NCBI GenBank assembly: GCA_025355005.1
Contig: JANXLV010000069.1
Coordinates: 1 to 40,502, forward strand
Source of the DNA: Myxococcales bacterium
Lineage (GTDB): Bacteria; Myxococcota_A; Polyangia; Polyangiales; Polyangiaceae
Reading direction: 5' to 3'
DNA: 40,502 bases
Below the pieces are notes generated by a model. It saw only the letters and a program-made list of their open reading frames with translations, searched no databases and had not been told where the DNA came from. The position numbers and the translations under genes are program-made. Of this stretch, positions 14,962 through 22,817 are shown in pieces. How positions within the stretch are numbered: the first letter of the stretch is position 1; every line of letters begins with the position of its first letter.

Positions 14962-16260
14962 CTATCGGCTAGCCCATCTCTGGACAAAGAAGGCTCCTGC
15001 ACCCAGCGCCACGAGGAACAGAAGGATGATGGCGAGCGGGACCGACCAGGAGCTCTGGCTCGTGCGCGCCACATTGGCGGGGGCGGACATGGACGGTGGT
15101 CTCGCGGAGGTCGGGAGCGGCGGCGGCATGGATGACATGACGGACGGGGGCGGGGCGCTCGGCGTGCTGCTGCCAGGCGTCTCGATCGTGAGATCGCCGC
15201 TCTTCCGCGAGAGCCCGCTGCCCGACGAATCGCTCGACGTCTGAACCGGTGTCGTCGGACGGAGCGTGGGGAGCGGCTTCGCCGATGTGTGGGCCGCCGT
15301 CTCGAGCCATGCCTCCTGCTTCGCCTTGTCCTCGCCGAACGAGCGCAACATGAGCGCCGCGACCTCGGCCTTCATGTTCTTCCGGGGTGAGGCGGCGGTG
15401 ATGAACTCGCGAAACGCCACTTCGCATTGCTGCGCTGTCTCGAACCGCTCCGCTGGTAGTCGCATGAGGCAGCGCCGCAGCACGCTCCACAGCAAGACCG
15501 GATACGTCGGGTCGATCGTCAGCGGGTCCGGCACCTCCGCCTTGTGGATCTTGTGGATGGTCTCCACCTTCGTTTCGCCCTTGAAAAGCCGTCGATTCAG
15601 CGAGATCTCCCACAGCGTCGTGCCGAGCGAGAAGAGGTCCGCGCGACGGTCGAGCGGTTTGCCGGAGACCTGCTCTGGAGACAGATAGGCAATCTTGCCT
15701 TTGACGATTCCGGCGGCCGTCTGCGAAGCGCGATTGACCGCCTTCGCAAGTCCGAAATCGATGACCTTCACTTCTCCGGCATAGGAGACCAGCACGTTGC
15801 TCGGGTTCACGTCGCGATGGACGATCTGCAGCGGCTTGCCTGCCTCGTCGGTGGCGTCATGCGCGTGGTGCAGCGCGGCGCAGACCTCCGCACCGAGGTA
15901 CGCGATGACGTCCGGCGGGATCGGGATCCCTTGCTTCCGCGTGGCGTCCCAGAGCGCGTAGAGCGACTGCCCTCGCAGGAGCTCCATCGCCATGTAGAGG
16001 CGGCCATCCTCGGCGCCAAGCTGGAGGATGCGCAGGATGTTCGGATGGAAGAGCCGCGAAGCGAGCTTTCCTTCGTCCATGAACATGGTGAGGAACTCTT
16101 TGTTCTGCGCGTACTCCGACTTGATCACCTTGAGGGCGACCTGCGCAGAATCCTCCGAGACCCCGACGTAGACCGTGGCCATGCCGCCTTCGCCGATCTT
16201 TCCGCGAACACGGTATGGGCCGAGCTTGTCCGGTCGAACGTCGATGGCGACCACGTCCAC
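14962..16260 (-). CDS. Tail-anchored Ser/Thr protein kinase
   Basis: 432-aa Hanks-type kinase. G23-E-G-G-M-A is the nucleotide loop, K44 the ATP-binding Lys, H148-R-D-V-N-P-S-N155 the catalytic loop and D168-F-G the metal site. The loop has N152 where most kinases have Lys (HRDLKPxN), a variant frequent in myxobacteria. A Ser/Thr/Pro-rich region (about 310-400) links to a single C-terminal membrane helix (about 405-428), so the kinase faces the cytoplasm. The GTG at 16260 is the first in-frame start, but GTG two codons in is equally possible. Diverges from the lipoprotein at 16321. Confidence 0.88.
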   Translation of the reverse strand: MDVVAIDVRPDKLGPYRVRGKIGEGGMATVYVGVSEDSAQVALKVIKSEYAQNKEFLTMFMDEGKLASRLFHPNILRILQLGAEDGRLYMAMELLRGQSLYALWDATRKQGIPIPPDVIAYLGAEVCAALHHAHDATDEAGKPLQIVHRDVNPSNVLVSYAGEVKVIDFGLAKAVNRASQTAAGIVKGKIAYLSPEQVSGKPLDRRADLFSLGTTLWEISLNRRLFKGETKVETIHKIHKAEVPDPLTIDPTYPVLLWSVLRRCLMRLPAERFETAQQCEVAFREFITAASPRKNMKAEVAALMLRSFGEDKAKQEAWLETAAHTSAKPLPTLRPTTPVQTSSDSSGSGLSRKSGDLTIETPGSSTPSAPPPSVMSSMPPPLPTSARPPSMSAPANVARTSQSSWSVPLAIILLFLVALGAGAFFVQRWASR

Positions 16261-16268
16261 ACTTTCGC

Positions 16269-16298
16269 CGAATTCCCCTGCGCCCGGGGGCGAATTCG
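16269..16298. promoter_or_regulatory. Paired GAATTC palindromes in a divergent promoter region
   Basis: CGAATTC occurs at 16269-16275 and again at 16291-16297, 22 bp (about two helical turns) apart, separated by a C/G-rich inverted core. It occupies almost the whole gap between two divergent genes. Could be an operator; regulator unknown. Confidence 0.3.
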
Positions 16299-16304
16299 AC
16301 GTGC

Positions 16305-16310
16305 TATGTT
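16305..16310 (+). promoter_or_regulatory. -10-like TATGTT before the lipoprotein gene
   Basis: TATGTT (4 of 6) ends 10 nt before the ATG at 16321. It overlaps the alternative ATG at 16306, which favours the downstream start. Confidence 0.25.
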
Positions 16311-16320
16311 TCCCATCGAC

Positions 16321-17178
16321 ATGCGCTCATTGCGAAAGATCACCGTCGTCGCGGGGGCCCTGCTCCTGTCCGTAACTGGTTGCAAGGACCAGTCGCTCGC
16401 GAGCGCGCAGTACGCACAGGATCACGCCGCATCACTGCTCTCGCTCGTGGACAAGGACGTGGGCGAGGTGTCGCGCGGCCTGCCCGAGGGCGCCAAGCGC
16501 CTCGCGCCTCTTTTCGCCAAGAACGAGGACCCGCGCTCCAATCTGCCGAACGTCCGCAAGGAGCTCCAGCGCATTCGTCGTGATGTCCCCGACCTCCTCG
16601 TCGCGAAGAGCACGTTCTTCGCGCTGGTGGACGAGAAGGGCGTCGCGATCCGCAACGACCTCGAACAGGACGCCATGGCGGGGCAGAACGTCGTGCAGAT
16701 CTTTCCCGCGCTCTCGGGCGCCATGGCGGGGAGCTACGTGACCACGACGGGCGCGTTCCCCGGCCCCGCAGGGCCCCTGGGTCCCGACAAGGACTGGATC
16801 GCGGGCACGGCGATCAAGCGCGACGACGGCACCACTGCAGGGTTGCTCATCACCGGCTGGACGTACCGCGCGTTTGCCCGGCACCTCACCGAGTCGGTGG
16901 AGCGCGAGGTGAAGGCGAAGCTCCTCGAGTCGAAGGAAGTGACGAAGCAGCCGATCATCTACGTCGCCGTCTTCGACGCTGGGGGCGTGTACGGTGCGCC
17001 CAAGATGCCGCAGGTGAACGAGAAGGCCCTCGCGGACCAGAACCTCGTCGCGGCGACCAAGAACGGCCCCGGCAAGGGAACGGTGGTCATCACCGAGCGC
17101 GGCTACGGCTGGGCAGCCATCCGCACGCCGGGCCTCGCGCCCGACACCGGCGTCGTCGTGCTTCGCAGCGAAATATAA
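16321..17178 (+). CDS. Lipoprotein with PAS/Cache-like sensor region
   Basis: 285 aa with a lipoprotein signal (RSLRK, a hydrophobic core and lipobox VTGC, Cys at 21). The mature part has a helical segment (about 35-85) followed by two alpha/beta portions (FFALVDEKGVAIRNDLEQD and IIYVAVFDAGGVYG) that resemble the strands of PAS or Cache sensor domains. No catalytic motif. Adjacent and divergent to a membrane kinase, so an extracytoplasmic sensing role is possible but unproven. An in-frame ATG at 16306 would add five residues; the 16321 start gives the cleaner signal peptide. Confidence 0.75.
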   Translation: MRSLRKITVVAGALLLSVTGCKDQSLASAQYAQDHAASLLSLVDKDVGEVSRGLPEGAKRLAPLFAKNEDPRSNLPNVRKELQRIRRDVPDLLVAKSTFFALVDEKGVAIRNDLEQDAMAGQNVVQIFPALSGAMAGSYVTTTGAFPGPAGPLGPDKDWIAGTAIKRDDGTTAGLLITGWTYRAFARHLTESVEREVKAKLLESKEVTKQPIIYVAVFDAGGVYGAPKMPQVNEKALADQNLVAATKNGPGKGTVVITERGYGWAAIRTPGLAPDTGVVVLRSEI

Positions 17179-17194
17179 ACAGCGACTCTGTTTA
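17176..17194. terminator. Hairpin including the lipoprotein stop codon
   Basis: TAAACAG (17176-17182) pairs perfectly with CTGTTTA (17188-17194) around a 5-nt loop; the first three bases are the TAA stop. It lies between two convergent genes and on the minus strand is followed by a short T-rich run. Confidence 0.5.
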
Positions 17195-17211
17195 CGCAGG
17201 GCGAGCGAGAG

Positions 17212-17403
17212 CTAGCGCGGGGGACCGCCGGTGCGCCCGTAGCGATGGAGCGCGTAGACGAAGTAGAGCCACGAGCCGAGCGTCACGACGCCACCGGCCG
17301 GCCGGGACACCGTCCCGACGAGCGCAAGCCCGAACGCGAGCGCGAGGGCAGCCAGGAACAATGCGCGCTCGGCCCGTAAATTCTGGGTGTCATTGCTTTC
17401 CAA
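17212..17403 (-). CDS. Small two-helix membrane protein (TTG start)
   Basis: 63 aa of unknown function, with two hydrophobic segments (about residues 12-31 and 37-54) and a basic C-terminus ending RYGRTGGPPR. I chose the TTG at 17401-17403 because GAAAGG stands seven bases upstream (17411-17416). The only in-frame ATG (17502) would run antisense into the ppx coding region. It diverges from ppx. Whether it is expressed is uncertain. Confidence 0.45.
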   Translation of the reverse strand: MESNDTQNLRAERALFLAALALAFGLALVGTVSRPAGGVVTLGSWLYFVYALHRYGRTGGPPR

Positions 17404-17418
17404 GTGGGCGCCTTTCAA

Positions 17419-17424
17419 GATAAT
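17419..17424 (+). promoter_or_regulatory. -10-like GATAAT before ppx
   Basis: GATAAT (5 of 6) ends 14 bases before the ATG at 17439, implying a leader of about 8 nt. The only purine run, GGAG, is one base from the ATG, too close for normal pairing. Confidence 0.3.
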
Positions 17425-17438
17425 CCAAATCACGGAGA

Positions 17439-19064
17439 ATGCCTCGCTTCGCTGCCATCGACGTGGGCTCGAACGCGATCCGGATGCGGATCGTGGACGC
17501 AACTGCGCCTCTGGGGGCGAAGGGTGACGAACAGCTAGCGCTGCTGGCGAGCGAGACCGAGCCCGAGCTCCGCGAGGTGATGAGCCAGCGCGCGCCCGTC
17601 AGGCTCGGCACGGAGGTCTTCCTCACGGGCAAGCTCACGCCGGGCTCGATCGGTCAGGCGTGCGCAGCGCTGCGCGAGTTCAAGGTGGCGATGGATGCGG
17701 CGGGCGTGTCGGCCTACCGCGCGACCGCGACGAGCGCGGTGCGGGAGGCGCAGAACGGCGCCACCCTGGCGGAGCGCGCACGCCGGGAGGCCGGCGTCGA
17801 TCTGGAGATCATCGAGGGCGTCGAAGAGGCGCGTCTCATCCAGCTCGCCGTGGTGAAGAAGCTGGGGCTCGCCGAGAAGTCGGCGGTGCTCATCGACGTG
17901 GGCGGCGGCTCCACGGAGATCACGCTGCTCGAGCGCGGCGAGGCGTCGTTCTCCATGTCGATACCGCTCGGCACGGTGCGCATGCTCGAGACCTTCCTGC
18001 GCGGCGCCAACAAGATCGACAAGCGGCAGCACCGGCTCCTTCTGGAGACGGTGGAGCGCGCGTTCGTCGAGGTACGACAGAACCTGCCGAAGGCCCCCGT
18101 GGATCTGGTCATCGGCACGGGTGGCAACGTGGACTCACTCGCGGAGCTGGCGCCCGCAAAACCAAACGTGGCCACGCCAACGCTCCGCGTGATCGACGTC
18201 GCGCAGATGAACGTCCTTCGCGAGGAGCTCTTTCGCCTGACCGCAGAGGAGCGCCAGCGGAAGTTTGGGCTGCGGCCAGATCGCGCGGACACCATCGTCC
18301 CCGCCGCCGTGATCTACTCGTTTGCGGCGTCGCTCTTCGGTGCAAAGCACATCGTGGCGCCGGGCGTTGGTCTCAAGGATGGCGTGCTCGAGGAGCTCGT
18401 CGCGCGGCACTTTGCGCTCTGGGACACCGGCTCCGAAGAGAACCGCATCCTCACCGCGTGCCTGCGACTCGGCCGGCGCTACAACTTCGACGAGGCTCAC
18501 GGCGTGCGCGTGGCGGGCTTTGCAGCCGAGCTCTTCGACGTGCTCGCGACACACCACGGTCTCACCGGGCGCGATCGCCTCCTCCTGCGCGCATCCGGGC
18601 TGCTGCACGACGTCGGCGACTTCGTACGTTACGACGGTCACCACAAGCACAGCTTCTATCTCATCGCCCACTCCGACATCATGGGCCTGTCGCGCGACGA
18701 GCGCTCCATCGTCGCGAACGTGGCGCGCTACCACCGCAAGAGCCCGCCCGACCCTTCGCATCCAAACTTCCGCGAGCTCGAGAAGGACGCCCGCGCGAAG
18801 GTGCGCATGCTCGCCGCGATCCTGCGCGTGGCCGACGCGCTCGACCGCGAGCACCTGGGCAAGGTGGAGCGGCTGCGCGGCGCCATTGCGGGCAAGAAGC
18901 TTGTGCTCACGCTCGACGGCGAGGAGGATCGCACGCTCGAGGAGTGGACGCTCGGCGTGAAGGCAGAGATGCTGCGCGAGGTCTTCCTCCTGGAGGTCGT
19001 GCTCGCCGACGCCGGAACGCGTACGGACTCATCTCCGCCTTCCCACCACGGAAAACCGCGCTGA
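17439..19064 (+). CDS. ppx: Ppx/GppA family exopolyphosphatase
   Basis: 541-aa cytosolic phosphatase of the actin-like fold that removes terminal phosphates from polyphosphate and/or hydrolyses pppGpp. FAAIDVGSNAIRMRI is phosphate loop 1; the second loop is VLIDVGGGSTEIT with the conserved Gly-Gly-Gly-Ser; catalytic Glu is likely in IIEGVEEARL. The C-terminal third is an HD-type helical domain (HDVGDF, YDGHHKHSFYLI, RYHRK) as in long Ppx enzymes. Ppx and GppA cannot be separated by sequence reading alone. It leads a plus-strand series of five genes. Confidence 0.88.
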   Translation: MPRFAAIDVGSNAIRMRIVDATAPLGAKGDEQLALLASETEPELREVMSQRAPVRLGTEVFLTGKLTPGSIGQACAALREFKVAMDAAGVSAYRATATSAVREAQNGATLAERARREAGVDLEIIEGVEEARLIQLAVVKKLGLAEKSAVLIDVGGGSTEITLLERGEASFSMSIPLGTVRMLETFLRGANKIDKRQHRLLLETVERAFVEVRQNLPKAPVDLVIGTGGNVDSLAELAPAKPNVATPTLRVIDVAQMNVLREELFRLTAEERQRKFGLRPDRADTIVPAAVIYSFAASLFGAKHIVAPGVGLKDGVLEELVARHFALWDTGSEENRILTACLRLGRRYNFDEAHGVRVAGFAAELFDVLATHHGLTGRDRLLLRASGLLHDVGDFVRYDGHHKHSFYLIAHSDIMGLSRDERSIVANVARYHRKSPPDPSHPNFRELEKDARAKVRMLAAILRVADALDREHLGKVERLRGAIAGKKLVLTLDGEEDRTLEEWTLGVKAEMLREVFLLEVVLADAGTRTDSSPPSHHGKPR

Positions 19065-19095
19065 AGAGCGTTATTTCTTGCTACGCTGAGCGCTC

Positions 19096-19728
19096 ATGTC
19101 GGACAGTTTTTTGCGAATCGCCGGGATCGCCTGCGCCACCGCCTTGATGGCGGGATGTGCGGCGTCGCAGGTCCCCGATCCCAAGTCCGCCGCGAACGAC
19201 TACGCGCGCGCAGTGCAGAGCCAGGATGCGGATGCGCTCTACGGCATGCTCACCGAGAACGCGCAACGCAGCCGCTCCAAGGAGGATCTGAAAAAGCTCC
19301 TGGCGGAGGACCGCGAGGAGCTCGCGGAGCAGGCGCGCGCGGTCCAGAACAAGGACGCCCGGGTCGAAGCGACCGCGCGCCTGCGGTACCAGGACGGCGA
19401 GGAGACCGCGCTGGAGCTACGCGAAGGTCACTTCTGGGTGTCGGCCGCGGGCACCATGCCGGGCGGCGCGAAGAGCCCTGAGCAGGCGCTGGACCAGCTA
19501 CGACGCGTGCTCGCGCGACGGAGCTACATCGGTCTGATGCGTGTACTTTCCCCGCAAACGCGCGCCGCGGTCGAGGCGGACCTGCGCTCGCTCGTGATCG
19601 GGCTCGATCACCCCGAAACGCTCCCCGTCGAGACCACCGGCGACTCCGCGCAGATCGCCGTCCCGGGTGGGCATCACGTCCGTCTGCGGCGCGAAGCCGG
19701 CATCTGGCGCGTCGAAGACTTCGACTGA
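19096..19728 (+). CDS. NTF2-like (DUF4878-type) lipoprotein
   Basis: 210 aa. Lipobox LMAGC with Cys at 21 after a short hydrophobic signal. The mature part looks like two NTF2-like halves: SAANDYARAVQSQDADALYGML (about 32-95) and SPEQALDQLRRVLARRSYIGLM through GIWRVEDFD (about 128-210), the latter ending in the typical GxWRVxxFD strand. No catalytic residues are evident. The stop is 5 bp before the DUF4159 gene, so it probably shares its message. Confidence 0.75.
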   Translation: MSDSFLRIAGIACATALMAGCAASQVPDPKSAANDYARAVQSQDADALYGMLTENAQRSRSKEDLKKLLAEDREELAEQARAVQNKDARVEATARLRYQDGEETALELREGHFWVSAAGTMPGGAKSPEQALDQLRRVLARRSYIGLMRVLSPQTRAAVEADLRSLVIGLDHPETLPVETTGDSAQIAVPGGHHVRLRREAGIWRVEDFD

Positions 19729-19733
19729 ACATC

Positions 19734-20522
19734 ATGCGACGCATCGCGGCCATCTCGCTCGCAGTGCTCGTGGTGACGCTCCTCGTCCTCGCGGTCCCCC
19801 GCCCCGCACGCGCGTTCGGCGACCGCGGCGCGTTCGATGCGCGCGTCCTGCTCGCGGGCGGCACCACGGGCGCGGCTCGACCCACGGCGCCGCTCCGATG
19901 GGCGCACGAGCTCGTGATGCGTACGAGCGCGCCCGCTCGCTCGCGGCCCACGTCCGTACGGGCCGACGACGGCGACATCGTCTCGGGCCCATTCCTGTAC
20001 TGGAGCGGCGACGTCGCGCTGACGCCTCTGTCGTCGGCGGAGGTCTCCGGGCTGCGCCGGTTCTTCGCGCTCGGCGGACTGCTCGTGGTCGACGACGCTG
20101 GCGTGAACTTCGACGGCGACAAGAGCGAGTTCGGAAAGACGGCGCGCGCGCAGATCGCCCGCGTACTGCCCGACTCCGCCATCATCCAGATCGGACCGGA
20201 GCACGTCATCTTCAAGAGCTTCTACCTGCTCCACCGCGCGGAGGGGCGCGTGCAAGGTCCGAAGACGCTCGACGCGATCGTGCGCGGCGGCAACGTGCAG
20301 GTGATCTTCACGAACCACGACCTCGGCGGTGCCCTCGCCCAGGGTCCCACCGGCGTGTGGGAGTTCCCCGTGGTGCCGGGTGGTGAGGCGCAGCGCGATC
20401 ACGCCGTACGCCTCGCCGTGAACATCGCGATGTATCTGCTCTGCTCGAACTACAAGGACGACCAGGTGCACGCGCCGTTCCTCATCCGTCGCCGGTCGCG
20501 CGTTCGAGAGAGCGAGCCCTGA
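19734..20522 (+). CDS. DUF4159 domain protein, exported
   Basis: 262 aa with a classic signal peptide cleaved after ARA (about residue 26). The body fits DUF4159: LYWSGD, LRRFFALGGLLVVDDA, a middle FKSFYLLHRAEGR, and VIFTNHDLGGALA. The fold in this family is a flavodoxin/GATase-like alpha/beta domain. In many bacteria DUF4159 genes sit with MoxR, DUF58 and VWA genes; here a VWA/GATase-like gene follows after 3 bp. A role in envelope quality control or surface biogenesis is inferred from that context only. Confidence 0.75.
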   Translation: MRRIAAISLAVLVVTLLVLAVPRPARAFGDRGAFDARVLLAGGTTGAARPTAPLRWAHELVMRTSAPARSRPTSVRADDGDIVSGPFLYWSGDVALTPLSSAEVSGLRRFFALGGLLVVDDAGVNFDGDKSEFGKTARAQIARVLPDSAIIQIGPEHVIFKSFYLLHRAEGRVQGPKTLDAIVRGGNVQVIFTNHDLGGALAQGPTGVWEFPVVPGGEAQRDHAVRLAVNIAMYLLCSNYKDDQVHAPFLIRRRSRVRESEP

Positions 20523-20525
20523 CCG

Positions 20526-22751
20526 ATGACGCGCCTGGTGATCCTCGGAGGAGGGCTGACGACGCACTTCGCGCCTAGCTCCGATTTTCCGGCGTGGGCG
20601 GCGCTGATGGCGTGTGTGGTGTGCGCCGTCAGCATGCTCGCGCTCATCATGGAGATGCGGGTGCGGCGCAGCGGGCGGGCGCTGGTGCTCGCCACGGGCG
20701 TGGTCGCCGTCGCTTCGCTGTTGCTCGCAGTGACGCGGCCCGTGCGCATCGCAGCGCGCGAGAGCAGGATCGGCCCTCGCGTGATCGTCCTCGCCGACGC
20801 CTCGCGCTCCATGGATCTGCAGTCCACACGTGGAGGCACGCGCAAGGCTGCGCGCGATCAGGCCGTCGCAGCGCTGCAGGCCTCTGCGAAGGAGGCGCGC
20901 ATCACCGTGCTCGGCTTCGGCGACGGCGCGCCGTTCCCACTCGCCGAGGGCGACGCCGCGCGGCCCCGCAGCGACCTCATGAGCGCGCTCAACCCCGTGC
21001 TCAAGAGCGAAGGCGAGACGCCGCAGGCCGTCGTCGTCGTGTCCGACGGCCGCCTGTCGGAGCCCGAGAGCGAGAAGGGGCTTCACCCGCTCATCGACGG
21101 GCTCAACGTGCCGATCCACACCATCGCCACCGCGGAAGAATCGTTGCCAGACGCAACCATCTTGCACGTGGGCGCAACTGGCAGCGCCGTCGCACACGTG
21201 CCGCTGCCGCTGCGCGTGGAGGTGCTCTGCACGGGTGGACTGTCGTGCGACAAGCTGACGGTCACTGCGCGTGAGCTCCGCGCGAGCGGCGCGCCCACGC
21301 TGCTGGCATCCGGGCTCGCGGACGTATCGCAGGGCCGCGGCGTCGTGGACCTCACGATCACGCTCGACAGCTTTGGCCCGCGCATCGTCGAGGTCGCGCT
21401 CTCCGCTCCCGCAGGCGACAAGATCCCCGAGAACAACCGCCGGTTCTTCACGTTCAACGTCGCGCGCGAGCGGCTCCGTGTGCTTCACGTGGCGGGACGA
21501 CCCACAGCCGACGTTCGCGCTCTCCGTCAGTGGCTCAAGAGCGATGCATCGATCGATCTCGTCGCGTTCTTCATCTTGCGCACGCCCACGGACGATCCGC
21601 GCGCCCCAAACGAGGAGCTCGCGCTCATCCCCTTCCCCGTAGACGAGCTCTTCGAGCAGCACCTCGCGTCGTTCGACGCGGTCATCTTGCAAGACTTCGA
21701 GGTCGCGCCCTATGGACTCCGTCCTCACCTGCCGCGACTCGCGAACTACGTGAAGGAGCGCGGCGGCGGGCTCATCATGGTCGGCGGTCCGGCGTCGTTC
21801 GTGTCCGGCGGATACGCGCGGACTCCGCTCGCCGACGTCCTCCCCGTGAAGCTCGACGGCAATCCAGGCCACACGAAGGAAGACCTCGCGAAGTTCACGC
21901 CGGACTGGACCGACGTCGGACGCACCGCGCCCATCCTCGCGCCGCTGCGCAAGGCCACGAATGACGAGTTCCCGCAGGTCGAAGGCGTCAACGTCGTGGG
22001 CGATCTCGCGGAGCATGCGACCGCGCTTCTCACCCACCCCACGCGCCTGACGCCGAGCGGCGCAAAGATGCCTGTCCTCGCCGTGGGCGAGGTGGGCGCA
22101 GGACGCTCCATCGCGCTCGCGATCGACGGCGCGTGGGAGCTCGAATACTCGCCGCTCGGCTCGCGCACACAGGGACGCGGATACGCGGCGCTCTGGGACG
22201 GCCTGCTCGGGTGGCTCATGCGCGACCCACGCTACGAGCCCGCGCAGCTCTCGCTTCCCGCTGGTTGCACGGTGGGCACGAAGACACGCCTGCGCCTCAA
22301 GGCGGTGAGCGGCATGAAGCCAGAGGGCACGAAGCTCACGCTCAAGCGCCTCGACGAAGAGGCCGCCGTCATCGTCGTGCCGATCGACCAGAAGGCCGAC
22401 CTCTTGTCCGGCGTCGACATCGACCTACCGGCGCTCGCGGAGGGCGGATACACCGCCAAGGTGGGCTTCGGTACGGGGCCCTCGACGTCGCTCGACTTCG
22501 CGTGCGAAGCAGGCGGCGATGAGTGGGCGGATCCGCGACCGGACGTCCAGCGGCTCCGCGACATCGCGAAGGAGACACACGGCGACTTTGCCTTCGCGTG
22601 GGACGCGAGCAAGCTCGCATTGCCGAGCCCCACCGTCGTCAGCGCGGAGCGACACGTGGTCCCCGTCGCACCGGCGTGGGGCTGGTCCCTGCTTGCCGCC
22701 GCTGCGCTGGGCGCGCACTGGTTCATCCGGCGCCGTCGCGGGTTCGGCTGA
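20526..22751 (+). CDS. Membrane VWA/glutamine-amidotransferase-like protein
   Basis: 741 aa. Two N-terminal membrane segments (about 22-42 and 52-68) and one C-terminal (about 715-735) flank a large extracytoplasmic part. A VWA-type domain starts at VIVLADASRSMD, with D91-A-S-R-S95 as the MIDAS-like DxSxS. A class I glutamine-amidotransferase-like domain without a recognisable catalytic Cys follows (FDAVILQDFEVAPYG; GGGLIMVGGPASFVSGGY, about 378-450). Such proteins resemble the BatA/YfbK group. It lies between DUF4159 and HEAT-repeat genes; the MoxR/DUF58 genes that often accompany it are absent from the window. Confidence 0.78.
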   Translation: MTRLVILGGGLTTHFAPSSDFPAWAALMACVVCAVSMLALIMEMRVRRSGRALVLATGVVAVASLLLAVTRPVRIAARESRIGPRVIVLADASRSMDLQSTRGGTRKAARDQAVAALQASAKEARITVLGFGDGAPFPLAEGDAARPRSDLMSALNPVLKSEGETPQAVVVVSDGRLSEPESEKGLHPLIDGLNVPIHTIATAEESLPDATILHVGATGSAVAHVPLPLRVEVLCTGGLSCDKLTVTARELRASGAPTLLASGLADVSQGRGVVDLTITLDSFGPRIVEVALSAPAGDKIPENNRRFFTFNVARERLRVLHVAGRPTADVRALRQWLKSDASIDLVAFFILRTPTDDPRAPNEELALIPFPVDELFEQHLASFDAVILQDFEVAPYGLRPHLPRLANYVKERGGGLIMVGGPASFVSGGYARTPLADVLPVKLDGNPGHTKEDLAKFTPDWTDVGRTAPILAPLRKATNDEFPQVEGVNVVGDLAEHATALLTHPTRLTPSGAKMPVLAVGEVGAGRSIALAIDGAWELEYSPLGSRTQGRGYAALWDGLLGWLMRDPRYEPAQLSLPAGCTVGTKTRLRLKAVSGMKPEGTKLTLKRLDEEAAVIVVPIDQKADLLSGVDIDLPALAEGGYTAKVGFGTGPSTSLDFACEAGGDEWADPRPDVQRLRDIAKETHGDFAFAWDASKLALPSPTVVSAERHVVPVAPAWGWSLLAAAALGAHWFIRRRRGFG

Positions 22752-22802
22752 GGCGTCTCCGGAGCGCGCGCGAACAGAAGGACCCGCGCAGCCTGGCGAT
22801 TT

Positions 22803-22808
22803 GATACT
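22803..22808 (+). promoter_or_regulatory. -10-like GATACT before the HEAT-repeat gene
   Basis: GATACT (4 of 6) ends 9 nt before the GTG at 22818, so a transcript would be nearly leaderless. Weak evidence. Confidence 0.2.
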
Positions 22809-22817
22809 CTCGACCAC

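Noticed and set aside
14790..15074. 94-codon minus-strand open frame over the tRNA
   Set aside because: It runs straight through the tRNA-Leu gene and the end of the kinase gene; no RBS or family match.
16270..16297. Paired GAATTC sites read as a cloning artefact
   Set aside because: They lie in a natural divergent promoter region with continuous coding on both sides and no vector-like sequence.
19674..22037. 787-codon minus-strand open frame opposite the DUF4159 and VWA genes
   Set aside because: Spans two well-supported genes on the other strand and has no recognisable fold or start signal.
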